Of a stretch of DNA of 64,000 nucleotides, positions 33,380-41,510 are shown piece after piece; position 1 is the stretch's first letter, and each line of letters starts with the position of its first letter. The position numbers and the translations under genes are program-made. The notes under the pieces are model-generated. The model was not told the origin of the DNA. It ran no database searches and saw only the letters and a program-made list of their open reading frames with translations. The stretch is from Muriicola sp041358175 (GTDB lineage: Bacteria; Bacteroidota; Bacteroidia; Flavobacteriales; Flavobacteriaceae), in NCBI RefSeq assembly GCF_041358175.1, contig NZ_JBGKBE010000002.1, positions 62,001 through 126,000 on the forward strand, read 5' to 3'.

Positions 33380-35137
33380 ATGCGACACCCGAGTATCCCA
33401 TCTGCTCAACTTCTGGTTCAATATTGTAAGGCCATGGATATTTCTCGGATTGTGATCTCTCCTGGTTCCAGAAATGCACCTCTTATCATAGGCTTTACCG
33501 AAGATGCTTTTTTTAATTGCTACAGCATTGTTGATGAACGGGCAGCCGCCTTTTTTGCCATAGGGATGAGTCAGCAGTTAAAAAGGCCTGTTGCAGTGCT
33601 CTGTACCTCGGGAAGTGCTTTACTAAATTACTATCCTGCAGTGGCAGAAGCCTATTACAGTGATCATCCTTTGCTGGTGATCTCTGCAGACCGGCCCCCT
33701 TATAAAATCGATATTGGCGATGGGCAAACCATAAGACAGGATGATGTCTTTGACCGGCATATAGGCTACAGTGCAAATTTAAAGCTCGACGTGAGTCATG
33801 CCACTGCTACTATTTCACATTTCGATCCGAAAATGCTGGGTGAAGGGCGCTCCCTGGAAAGCCTGCAGAAAGAGATTTGGGAATTCAACAGTGATGAAAT
33901 TCGCAAGGCGATGGATATTCTGTTTAAAAGTTCGCTCCCCGTGCATATAAATGTACCGTTTGAGGAACCCTTGTATGAAACAACATCCTCTCCTTATCTC
34001 TCTTTGAATTTGGGTCCGGAGCCGGAGAGGGCAATGGCAGAAACTGAAGATCTTTCAGATTTTCAAAGTCGGTGGAACCTAGCGAACCGGAAAATGATTT
34101 TAGTAGGGGTAATGTCTCCCGGGGAAATCGGGTCGGAATGGCTCAATACACTCGCAAACGATCCCTCCGTCCTGATTTTTACCGAAACCACTTCCAATCT
34201 TCATCACCCAAATATTATTCCCAGTATCGATAGTATCGTCGCGCCGATTGAAAAAGCAGAAGACGGGGACAAAAAATTCAGGGAATTGCAACCCGAAATA
34301 CTTCTTACGTTCGGGGGATTGGTGGTTTCCAAAAAAATTAAGGCCTTTCTGAGGAAGTACAAACCCGTCGAACACTGGCATGTCAATGAAAATAAGGCTT
34401 TTGATACCTACTATGCCTTAAACCATCACTTTAAAGTACCCGCAGATAATTTCCTGGCACAATTTATCCCCGGGATTAAAAAGGGCCAAAGTAACTATCA
34501 GTCGAAATGGCTGGCTGTTCGGGATCATTACAAAATAAAAAGGACTGAATACCTCAGGGATATTCTCTTTTCGGATATGTGGGCATTTGAAAAGATCATT
34601 CAAAGTCTGCCTAAGGGTCTGATGGTGCAGCTGGCCAACAGTTCTACGGTTCGTTATGCCCAGCTATTTGATATGGGTGAAGATCAGCCAGTGTTCTGCA
34701 ACCGGGGTACAAGTGGAATTGACGGAAGTACTTCTACTGCAGTAGGAGCAGCCCTTCATTATAAAGGTCCGACCGTACTTATAACGGGGGATCTCAGTTT
34801 TTTCTATGACAGTAATGGGCTGTGGAACACCTATATACGTCCCGATTTCAGGATAATCGTTATTAATAATGGAGGAGGGGGTATCTTCAGGATTTTACCA
34901 GGGAAGGAAGACTCTGAGAATTTCAAGACCTTTTTTGAGACCACCCATCAGTTAAAGGCCGCACCTCTTTGTGAGTTATTCCACTTCGAATATCTTGAGG
35001 CAGATGACAAAAGTAGCTTAAAAGAAGCGTTGAAGGATTTTTACACTCTTTCAGAAAGACCAAAACTGCTGGAGGTTAGAACGCCCGCTAATCTCAACGA
35101 CCGGATTTTGCTCGAGTATTTCGATTTTATATCTTAA
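33380..35137 (+). CDS. menD: SEPHCHC synthase (MenD)
   Basis: I place the start at ATG 33380 (585 residues: MRHPSIPSAQLL), which aligns with the family; the frame opens with TTG at 33341 and ATG at 33347. It is a thiamine-diphosphate enzyme: VISPGSRNAPL, the Glu of VDERAAAFFAIGM, VLCTSGSALLNYYPAVAEA and the ThDP/Mg site GDLSFFYDSNGLWN. It joins isochorismate and 2-oxoglutarate. TATTTTTG at 33365-33372, just 7 bases before the ATG, may be an internal promoter. Confidence 0.95.
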   Translation: MRHPSIPSAQLLVQYCKAMDISRIVISPGSRNAPLIIGFTEDAFFNCYSIVDERAAAFFAIGMSQQLKRPVAVLCTSGSALLNYYPAVAEAYYSDHPLLVISADRPPYKIDIGDGQTIRQDDVFDRHIGYSANLKLDVSHATATISHFDPKMLGEGRSLESLQKEIWEFNSDEIRKAMDILFKSSLPVHINVPFEEPLYETTSSPYLSLNLGPEPERAMAETEDLSDFQSRWNLANRKMILVGVMSPGEIGSEWLNTLANDPSVLIFTETTSNLHHPNIIPSIDSIVAPIEKAEDGDKKFRELQPEILLTFGGLVVSKKIKAFLRKYKPVEHWHVNENKAFDTYYALNHHFKVPADNFLAQFIPGIKKGQSNYQSKWLAVRDHYKIKRTEYLRDILFSDMWAFEKIIQSLPKGLMVQLANSSTVRYAQLFDMGEDQPVFCNRGTSGIDGSTSTAVGAALHYKGPTVLITGDLSFFYDSNGLWNTYIRPDFRIIVINNGGGGIFRILPGKEDSENFKTFFETTHQLKAAPLCELFHFEYLEADDKSSLKEALKDFYTLSERPKLLEVRTPANLNDRILLEYFDFIS

Positions 35138-35171
35138 CAGGCTTCAGGATTACAGAATAAAAAATAAATAT

Positions 35172-35516
35172 ATGGCTAACCAAAGGGAAGAATTGATTGA
35201 GAAATATGCGGATACGCTAAGGACAAAGTTTAATCATCAACCGGATATGACCTTGCTCAGGCAGGTAACCATTGGGTTGGGACCTTCTATTTATAAACGG
35301 GATGCAGCCAATGTGTCTGGTTCAGATGAAAAAGAACTCGCCAGGGTTAAACATAATTTTTTAATCAGGAAACTAGATCTGGAAGACAACGAGGTTCTAG
35401 ACAGGGCGATAGCAGAGGTGATTGAAGAATACGGCGTTTCTGAGCGTACTAAATACCGCGCTGTCATATATTACCTGCTCACAAAAAAGTTCGGAAAGGA
35501 AAATGTCTACGACTAA
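35172..35516 (+). CDS. DUF2853 family protein
   Basis: A 114-residue soluble, mostly helical protein (MANQREELIEKYADTLR at the start; RAVIYYLLTKKFGKE near the end). It looks like the DUF2853 family, which is common in Bacteroidota and has no known activity. It lies 34 bases after menD on the same strand, and a link to menaquinone synthesis or its regulation is possible by context only. Confidence 0.8.
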   Translation: MANQREELIEKYADTLRTKFNHQPDMTLLRQVTIGLGPSIYKRDAANVSGSDEKELARVKHNFLIRKLDLEDNEVLDRAIAEVIEEYGVSERTKYRAVIYYLLTKKFGKENVYD

Positions 35517-35579
35517 AGGTATCTACCTTGGAAATAGGGCAGTAAATCAGAGAATAATCAGGTTGCAAATGAAGGAATT

Positions 35580-36422
35580 ATGATTGAATTGGGAAATTAC
35601 AATGAATTGACCATCCTGAGGAGTACCAGTGTCGGACTCTTTCTGGGGGATGATGATGTGGATGACCTGCTTTTACCGGCAAAATATGAACCTGAGGATT
35701 TTGAGATCGGGGATAAAATTGAAGTGTTCTGTTATTTAGATCATGAAGAAAGACCTATTGCCACCACTCTAAAACCCTTTGTCAAAAGAAATAGTTTTGC
35801 CTACCTCCGGGTGGCAGAAGTAAACGAGATTGGTGCTTTTATGGACTGGGGCCTCGAAAAGCATCTGCTGGTTCCGTATCGGGAACAAAGAAATAAGATG
35901 GTCGCCGGGACCTGGGAAGTGGTGTATTGTTATCTGGATGAAAAATCCTTTCGTTTAGTAGGCTCTAGCCGACTATCAAAATTTCTGAACAATGAAACGG
36001 TCAACCTCAGAGTAAATGAAGAAGTTTCCCTGCTGGTTTACCGCCAGTCTGAATTAGGATGGGACGTTGTTGTCAACAACATGCACAGGGGACTCATCTT
36101 CCACAGCGATGTATTTCAAAAGATTCAGGTTGGCGATGCCCTGCAAGGTTTTGTAAAACAAATACGCCCCGATAAAAAACTCGACATCGTCTTGCAGCCA
36201 ATGGGACTAAAAGCATTAGAACCGGCAGCCGATCAAATTTTCCAGGTATTACAGGAGCAGGGTGGATTTCTTAAACTAAACGATTCTTCTAGTCCGGAAG
36301 AGATCAGGTCTGTATTGTCGATGAGTAAAAAAACATTTAAAAAGGCAATTGGTACCTTATACAAGGACAAAAAAATCTCTTTGGAGGAGGATGGTATCTA
36401 TTTGGTGACGAAATCGCCTTAA
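35580..36422 (+). CDS. CvfB-like S1 RNA-binding protein
   Basis: A 280-residue protein with three S1-like beta-barrels in a row (about 5-60, 65-130, 145-210) and a C-terminal winged helix (about 225-278, MSKKTFKKAIGTLYKDKKI). The length and order match CvfB of Firmicutes and its Bacteroidota homologues, which bind RNA and affect virulence-type gene expression in Staphylococcus. The first barrel has LGDDDVDDLLLPAKY, the second AFMDWGLEKHLLVPY. Same strand as the men genes, 63 bases after the DUF2853 gene. Confidence 0.88.
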   Translation: MIELGNYNELTILRSTSVGLFLGDDDVDDLLLPAKYEPEDFEIGDKIEVFCYLDHEERPIATTLKPFVKRNSFAYLRVAEVNEIGAFMDWGLEKHLLVPYREQRNKMVAGTWEVVYCYLDEKSFRLVGSSRLSKFLNNETVNLRVNEEVSLLVYRQSELGWDVVVNNMHRGLIFHSDVFQKIQVGDALQGFVKQIRPDKKLDIVLQPMGLKALEPAADQIFQVLQEQGGFLKLNDSSSPEEIRSVLSMSKKTFKKAIGTLYKDKKISLEEDGIYLVTKSP

Positions 36423-36555
36423 GGTGGTAGATTGATTCCTTCCTGCGATTCACTTCAGAATCACTACATTCAATTCTCTAAATAATGCCCATTATTTTTT
36501 TGATTCTGAGCTTTTTGGTTATATTTAAGCCCCACTTTTTAAAATCTAAGTACAT

Positions 36556-37155
36556 ATGCCATTTATTGAGGAAAGCGACCTACTTGAACTGCACAAAGAT
36601 ATCGACAAAGCTCAGATTATTAATGAGCGACTTTTAGATCAGATCAAATTCAAGAATAAGGAGTTGAAGCGCAGTAAGATACAGCGGAATATCTTTGCCG
36701 GTGTAACCGTTTTATTCCTAATCGCTTCTCTTGCCATTACTTCTTTTACTGCCGGTTTGAGCACTTCAAATTCTAAAGTCGCCGAGACTAGCTTTTCCGT
36801 ACCGCTTGACAGCCTCGACAGTTTTAAAGCCAGGATCGATAATCTTAGGAGGGAAAATGAAGAATTAAGTCTGGTAAAGGAATTCTACCTGGCCAAAAAT
36901 TTTCTGGAAAAGGAGACTATCTATTCAGTGCAGATTAAATCTTTTATCGATAATAACCTTACTTTATCTTCGAAATCTCTGAACAATACTTTGTTTGTAA
37001 AGACCAACCCGTTTTATTCCTATTCTCTGGGAAATTTTGAGACACTTGACGAAGCTCAGAAATTCAGGAAGCAACTGGTAAATCTGGGCTTTGAAGATGC
37101 TTTTGTCGCTTCGTATAAAGACGGTAAGCGACTTAAGATAGAACCCGCCAATTAA
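36556..37155 (+). CDS. Membrane-anchored coiled-coil protein with SPOR-like end
   Basis: A 199-residue protein. A cytoplasmic helix (about 1-45) precedes one membrane helix (about 48-70). A periplasmic coiled coil follows (about 85-115). The C-terminal 75 residues look like a SPOR domain: IYSVQIKSF, then YSYSLGNFETLDEAQKFRKQLVNLGFEDAFVASYKDG. SPOR domains bind denuded peptidoglycan at division sites. It ends 5 bases before menA. Function is inferred from the domain only. Confidence 0.75.
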   Translation: MPFIEESDLLELHKDIDKAQIINERLLDQIKFKNKELKRSKIQRNIFAGVTVLFLIASLAITSFTAGLSTSNSKVAETSFSVPLDSLDSFKARIDNLRRENEELSLVKEFYLAKNFLEKETIYSVQIKSFIDNNLTLSSKSLNNTLFVKTNPFYSYSLGNFETLDEAQKFRKQLVNLGFEDAFVASYKDGKRLKIEPAN

Positions 37156-37160
37156 CGTAT

Positions 37161-38063
37161 TTGAAAGCGAAAGTCTGGTTAAGCGCGATTCGCCTTCGGA
37201 CGCTGCCTTTATCTGTATCCGGCATTCTTGTTGGATCCGGAATGGCTTCGATTTATGGTCAGTTAGACAACTATATCTTTATTCTGGCCATTCTCTCTAC
37301 CCTGGGTCTGCAGATTATCTCCAATCTTGCAAATGACTATGGTGACGGTATTAAAGGGACAGACAATGATGAAAGGATCGGACCAAAACGTGCCATGCAA
37401 AGTGGCTCATTGTCAGCCGCAGAACTCAAAACAGGAATTTTTATTTCTGTAGTCATCACCTTTGTATTTATCGGTCTGCTTATTTATGAGGCATTTGATG
37501 GTTATCCGGAATATTTGCTGTTGTTCTCCCTACTTGCGGCACTTGCCGTATGGGCTGCTATTCGTTATACCGTTGGTGACTCGGCATATGGATACAAGGG
37601 TCTCGGGGATCTCTTTGTATTTTGTTTTTTTGGATTGCTAAGTGTGCTCGGGTCTCTCTTTCTATTTACCAAAGAATTGGGATGGATAGATCTACTCCCC
37701 GCCGTTTCAATAGGGACATTGAGTACAGCTGTTCTCAATTTGAATAATTTAAGAGACTTTTCCTCCGATTCCAGGGTTGGAAAAAACACCCTGGTAGTAA
37801 AACTGGGAGTTAGCAGGGCCAAACTATACCACTTCTTTTTATTATTTATTTCTCTACTGTGTATGTTATTGTATCTGCGAGCTTCAGGAGCAGTAGCCTA
37901 CCAGTATTTTTGTCTGATCGTATTCATACCCCTGGGCCTTCATGCTATAAAAGTGAAGAGGATCAATTCAGCTGCAGATTTCGATCCTGAGCTTAAGAAA
38001 GTAGCTTTAAGCACCTTTTTCATGGCCTTGATGTTTTATCTTGGGTTTAATATTTTTTTGTAA
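37161..38063 (+). CDS. menA: 1,4-dihydroxy-2-naphthoate polyprenyltransferase
   Basis: A 300-residue UbiA-family integral membrane enzyme with about eight or nine helices. The two Asp-rich motifs are present: NLANDYGDGIKGTDND and NLRDFSSDSRVGKNT, with RRAxxSG-like KRAMQSG. It attaches a polyprenyl chain to 1,4-dihydroxy-2-naphthoate, giving demethylmenaquinone. The start is TTG at 37161; no in-frame ATG lies upstream, and the sequence from KAKVWLSAIRLRTLPLS fits the family. Confidence 0.94.
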   Translation: MKAKVWLSAIRLRTLPLSVSGILVGSGMASIYGQLDNYIFILAILSTLGLQIISNLANDYGDGIKGTDNDERIGPKRAMQSGSLSAAELKTGIFISVVITFVFIGLLIYEAFDGYPEYLLLFSLLAALAVWAAIRYTVGDSAYGYKGLGDLFVFCFFGLLSVLGSLFLFTKELGWIDLLPAVSIGTLSTAVLNLNNLRDFSSDSRVGKNTLVVKLGVSRAKLYHFFLLFISLLCMLLYLRASGAVAYQYFCLIVFIPLGLHAIKVKRINSAADFDPELKKVALSTFFMALMFYLGFNIFL

Positions 38064-38099
38064 ATTTGAATACCATAACCTTCATAAACCCCATACATT

Positions 38100-38855
38100 T
38101 TGGAACAACCGATAAAGATCCTTATTGTAGAAGATAACGTGATCATTGCAGACGATATGCAGTCTATGCTGGAAGAGATAGGCTACGAGATCGTCGATAA
38201 CGTAATTGTTTATGAGCAGGCAGAAGAAGTCCTGAAAAATAATCATGTAGACCTTGTACTTATCGATATTATCCTCGCTTCCGATAAGACAGGTATTGAT
38301 CTTGGAAAACACATCCGCGAAAAATACAATATCCCGTTCATTTTTGTAACCTCCAATTCTGACAGGGCTACGGTTGAAAATGCAAAAACTGTCAAGCCAA
38401 ACGGCTACCTGGTGAAGCCTTTTGAGCAACAAGATTTGTATACTTCCATTGAAATTGCACTGTCTAACTTCGACTATTCAGAGAAATCTAAGGAAGATGC
38501 TTCAACGCAGGATACCAGTGAAAAAGTAGTTTCCAATTCGGTTCTAAAAGATTCCATCTTCGTAAAAAAACAACACCTGTATTATCGTATCCAATTTGAA
38601 GATATTCGTTTTATCAAAGCTGACAATGTCTACCTGGAAGTGAATACTGTAGATAAAAAGTTTTTGGTTAGGTCACCTCTCAAGGATTATCTGGAGAAAT
38701 TACCCAAAAATAAGTTTTACAGAGCCCACAAATCCTACATCGTAAATGTAGATCATATCGATGCCATCAATTCAAAGGACATCATGATCAACAATACCCT
38801 GATACCCATATCGAAGGATTTTAAGGAATTCATCATTTCCGCCATGAATTCCTAA
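38100..38855 (+). CDS. LytTR-type two-component response regulator
   Basis: A 251-residue regulator. The receiver domain (about 5-125) has a full set of residues: Glu11/Asp12, phospho-acceptor Asp56 in LVLIDII, Thr84 and Lys106 in LVKPFE. The LytTR DNA-binding domain is at about 150-248, with FIKADNVYLEV and FYRAHKSYIVNVDHI. TTG at 38100-38102 is the likely start. It lies 36 bases after menA. The next coding gene, 670 bases on, is a kinase of the HisKA_2 type. Three 9-base direct-repeat pairs in that gap are probable binding sites for this protein. Confidence 0.92.
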   Translation: MEQPIKILIVEDNVIIADDMQSMLEEIGYEIVDNVIVYEQAEEVLKNNHVDLVLIDIILASDKTGIDLGKHIREKYNIPFIFVTSNSDRATVENAKTVKPNGYLVKPFEQQDLYTSIEIALSNFDYSEKSKEDASTQDTSEKVVSNSVLKDSIFVKKQHLYYRIQFEDIRFIKADNVYLEVNTVDKKFLVRSPLKDYLEKLPKNKFYRAHKSYIVNVDHIDAINSKDIMINNTLIPISKDFKEFIISAMNS

Positions 38856-38868
38856 GGAGTATTCTCCT
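38855..38868 (+). repeat. Small hairpin just after the LytTR regulator gene
   Basis: AGGAG (38855-38859) and CTCCT (38864-38868), loop TATT. The first base is the last base of the stop codon. There is no T-run, so it may only protect the 3' end of the mRNA. Confidence 0.4.
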
Positions 38869-38896
38869 ATGTTTAATCCCGAATTACCGGCTTTTA

Positions 38897-38916
38897 GGTG
38901 AATTTGAGTATTCACC
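38897..38916 (+). repeat. Hairpin GGTGAAT/ATTCACC
   Basis: GGTGAAT (38897-38903) and ATTCACC (38910-38916), loop TTGAGT. The right arm overlaps the first half-site of direct-repeat pair 1 (38911-38919). It may stop read-through from the regulator gene or add to the control site. Confidence 0.4.
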
Positions 38917-38976
38917 ACAACTTTCCGTGTTTTGACAACATTACTTTTTATTCTCGCTGGAGACAGGATATATTAG
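38911..38976 (+). promoter_or_regulatory. LytTR-type promoter P1
   Basis: Half-sites TTCACCACA (38911-38919) and TTGACAACA (38932-38940) are 12 bases apart. After exactly 28 bases comes TATATTAG (38969-38976), one base off TAnnTTTG. The -33 TTTG is missing, as expected for an activator-dependent promoter. The start point would be near 38981, and no reading frame of note follows before the terminator at 39025-39061. Confidence 0.65.
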
Positions 38977-38980
38977 TTTT

Positions 38981-39061
38981 CGAATTAGATATTACCTTTT
39001 TTCATTTTCATATAGTGTTCTCGTTAAAAAGGGTTGTGCCATTTATGGCCTACCCTTTTTT
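38981..39061 (+). ncRNA. Candidate small RNA under P1
   Basis: About 80 bases from the predicted P1 start point to the T-run of a strong terminator. It has no start codon with a meaningful frame. It contains TTACCTTTTTT (38992 area) and AGTGTTCTC (39014-39022); both words recur behind P2 (AGTGTTCTC at 39212-39220, TTACC-T8 at 39236-39248). The start is inferred from promoter geometry; the 3' end from the hairpin. Confidence 0.4.
39025..39061 (+). terminator. Strong terminator in the LytTR-kinase gap
   Basis: AAAAAGGGT (39025-39033 region) pairs with ACCCTTTTT, with an inner GCC/GGC stem around ATTTAT and a T-run to 39061. It lies 170 bases after the regulator stop but only about 50 bases after the P1 core, so it fits best as the end of a short P1 transcript. 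Confidence 0.88.
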
Positions 39062-39144
39062 GATTCTGTAAGCCTATCTGCAGTTACCGGAATTGAGAAG
39101 AGAAAAAAGGTTAGAAACCGAAGTTAACATACAAAAATCTGTAT

Positions 39145-39210
39145 TTCACAACATATTGAGGGAGGTTCACAACAATTAGTGAAATCTCAGACAGTATCAG
39201 CCTATTTTTA
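39145..39210 (+). promoter_or_regulatory. LytTR-type promoter P2
   Basis: Two identical half-sites TTCACAACA (39145-39153 and 39166-39174), 12 bases apart, then exactly 28 bases to TATTTTTA (39203-39210), one base off TAnnTTTG. No -33 TTTG. The product could be a second short RNA or a long leader of the kinase mRNA; the T-run at 39241-39248 follows a small TGTTC/GAACA hairpin but is not a clear terminator. Confidence 0.65.
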
Positions 39211-39389
39211 AAGTGTTCTCTGAACATCCCAAATCTTACCTTTTTTTTACTCAATTTGTACCAGGGCTATGCAAAGATGTATGGTCTTTTTTATGTTGAA
39301 GAAATTTGAGCGCCAAGGAGAACTCTTCCATCTGATTTTCTATCGCGATTGAAAGGATTAAAAATCTACAGTTTTATCGGGAAAGAGAA

Positions 39390-39455
39390 ATAACAACACA
39401 AAGGCCTCAGTTTACAACAAAAATTAATCCTGCCCGTTTAATTATGGTAAGTTTG
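39390..39455 (+). promoter_or_regulatory. LytTR-type promoter P3, in front of the kinase
   Basis: Half-sites ATAACAACA (39390-39398) and TTTACAACA (39411-39419), 12 bases apart, then exactly 28 bases to TAAGTTTG (39448-39455), a perfect -7 core. The predicted start near 39460 gives the kinase gene (ATG 39526) a leader of about 65 bases. Confidence 0.68.
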
Positions 39456-39525
39456 AGGGACGAAATTCAAGAGGTGATACCTCAGACATTTATGAACAAT
39501 ATCACTTCAATGCACTAAGCGTGTT

Positions 39526-41487
39526 ATGGCAAAAAAGCTTGGCATCATTTTATCTTTTTACTTCGCTATTGCGTCTTTTTCTGGTTTTTCCCAGGACTTA
39601 GACCCATTAGAGAATGATGCATTGCTAAAATTTCAAAATGCAGAGTCTGTTTCCGATCGCTTCTCCTATTTCTTTGATACCGTAAACAGGTATAGCACCC
39701 ACTCCGCATATGACTGGCTCGACGCCGTAGAACGCTATATTAAGAACGCCGAAAGTGGGGGGGATTCTCTCGCAATAAAAAAATATAAACTCATCCAATC
39801 CCAGATCTATTTTGATATTGGGGACTACGATAGAAGTGTTTCGGTAGCAACAAGAATCTACAGCGAAAAACACAAATTAGACCAGCCTACCAAAGAGTTA
39901 CTGCTCAACCTTTTGGATGCTAACTACTCCCGCCTGGAACTATATGACAAGCAGGTAGAGATCAGGAAGCAAAAACGGGAATTGGGTTTAAAGAACAATA
40001 TTTCCTTCTACGATATATATTCCAATCTGGGTCTTCACAGACAGGCCATGAAAGACTATATCATGGAAAACAAGAATACGATTGAGGAAAACGATTATTA
40101 TGGCCTGGCCAATTATCATAACTCAATTGGGAATTTCCTGCTGCTTGATAAAACAACTTCCACGGCCCTAACGAATTTCTCCAAGGCAAAGGGATATATT
40201 GAAGTGTATCTCAACGACATGAGTTCCGTAAAGACCGAGAGCGAAATTATCAATGGAAATCTGCTAAAGGGTATAATCGACGGGAACATTGGAAAATGTT
40301 ATGTACAGATGGGGCAATTTGATAAAGCTATCCCTTATCTGGAAACCAGTATAACCACTATTGAAGAGAATAATATAGGACGTACCTCATCAGAAGTAAA
40401 TGAAAACGTACTTGCCCTCGCAGAATGTCACCTGAGAATGGATCGGTTGAAGATCGCTAAAGATTATCTTGATATCGACCTGGAATTGACAAAAACCAGT
40501 CAGATCATCAGGAAGAATCGCTTATTTGCAGCTTACTATGACCGCACGGGTGATTTTGAAAATCAGGCATTATACCTGAAAAAAAATGTTCGGATCAGGG
40601 ATTCCCTCGAAGTAAATGAATCTGCTATTAAAAGACAACAGATAGCTGCCATCATCGCAGAGGAAAACCTTGAGGACTCAAGAAGGATGATCAACCTTCA
40701 GAAGCTCGAGATGGAACAAACAAGAAGCGACATGGCCGCAATGGATGAGAGGACTAACCTGGTCTTTATTTCCCTTATTTTTACGCTATTGGGTTTTGCC
40801 GGACTGGTGTTTGCCTACCTGAAGAGTATTAAGAACCAACGCCTAATAGCCGAGCAAAAGCATATCATAGAGAATGCGCTTGTTGAAAAAGATTCCCTGC
40901 TGAAAGAAATCCACCACAGGGTAAAAAATAACCTGCAGATGGTTTCCTCCCTCCTGAGTCTTCAGACAAAAAATACCCGCAGCAAGGCCGCCATTGAGGC
41001 TCTTGAAGAAGGGAAGAGTAGGGTGAAGGCAATGGCCCTGATACATCAAAAACTCTATCAGAACGACGATCTGTCCGTGATAGAAATGCAGGGATACATC
41101 GAAAGCCTGGTGAACAGTGTTCAATCGGTCTTTAAAAAAGGAGGACACAACATCAATATCACTATAGATGCCGAGGGTGTTGAGCTCGACATCGACAGAG
41201 CAATCCCTTTTGGTCTGATCCTGAACGAATTGGTTTCCAACTCATTTAAATACGCCTTTCCTGAAGATAAAAACAACGGGAAGATCTACATCCATTTACG
41301 TAAAAACGGGGAACAGGGCTTTTTTGAATATACCGATAATGGGATTGGCCTTCCCGATGATTCTGACGAGCGTACCAATTCCTCTATGGGGATACGCCTC
41401 ATGAACCGACTCGTGAATCAGTTACAGTCTACATTAAATATTGATAAAACTACAGAAGGAGTTCGATTTTGGTTCAATTTTAAATAA
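39526..41487 (+). CDS. TPR-containing sensor histidine kinase, HisKA_2 type
   Basis: A 653-residue kinase. A signal peptide (cut near FSGFSQ) leads a periplasmic TPR-like region (about 45-390). A coiled coil and one membrane helix (about 412-432) follow. The HisKA_2 dimerisation domain has the phospho-acceptor in EIHHRVKNNLQM (His463/His464), and the ATPase domain has NELVSNSFKYAF, DNGIGLPD and SSMGIRLMNRLV. Kinases of this class often pair with single-gene regulators; the LytTR regulator at 38100-38855 is the probable partner. P3, and perhaps P2, would make its expression depend on that regulator. Confidence 0.93.
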   Translation: MAKKLGIILSFYFAIASFSGFSQDLDPLENDALLKFQNAESVSDRFSYFFDTVNRYSTHSAYDWLDAVERYIKNAESGGDSLAIKKYKLIQSQIYFDIGDYDRSVSVATRIYSEKHKLDQPTKELLLNLLDANYSRLELYDKQVEIRKQKRELGLKNNISFYDIYSNLGLHRQAMKDYIMENKNTIEENDYYGLANYHNSIGNFLLLDKTTSTALTNFSKAKGYIEVYLNDMSSVKTESEIINGNLLKGIIDGNIGKCYVQMGQFDKAIPYLETSITTIEENNIGRTSSEVNENVLALAECHLRMDRLKIAKDYLDIDLELTKTSQIIRKNRLFAAYYDRTGDFENQALYLKKNVRIRDSLEVNESAIKRQQIAAIIAEENLEDSRRMINLQKLEMEQTRSDMAAMDERTNLVFISLIFTLLGFAGLVFAYLKSIKNQRLIAEQKHIIENALVEKDSLLKEIHHRVKNNLQMVSSLLSLQTKNTRSKAAIEALEEGKSRVKAMALIHQKLYQNDDLSVIEMQGYIESLVNSVQSVFKKGGHNINITIDAEGVELDIDRAIPFGLILNELVSNSFKYAFPEDKNNGKIYIHLRKNGEQGFFEYTDNGIGLPDDSDERTNSSMGIRLMNRLVNQLQSTLNIDKTTEGVRFWFNFK

Positions 41488-41510
41488 ATTAGAGTCAAAA
41501 TTTAATCTTT

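Larger units (their letters stand above)
38856..39525. other. 670-base non-coding stretch between LytTR regulator and kinase
   Basis: This is the only gap over 300 bases in the window. It holds two small hairpins, three direct-repeat/-7 elements (P1 38911-38976, P2 39145-39210, P3 39390-39455) and a strong terminator at 39025-39061. I find no credible protein gene: frames are short or lack a ribosome-binding site. Between 39062 and 39144 and between 39250 and 39389 I see nothing definite. Confidence 0.75.

Noticed and set aside
38911..39455. Triplication of a unit of about 240 bases as origin of P1-P3
   Set aside because: Apart from the repeats, -7 elements and two short words, the three stretches do not align. 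The distances between them also differ (234 and 245 bases).
39444..39518. Frame of 24 codons ending 7 bases before the kinase ATG (possible leader peptide)
   Set aside because: It overlaps the perfect -7 element of P3 at 39448-39455, so its start codon would lie upstream of the predicted transcript start. There is no ribosome-binding site.
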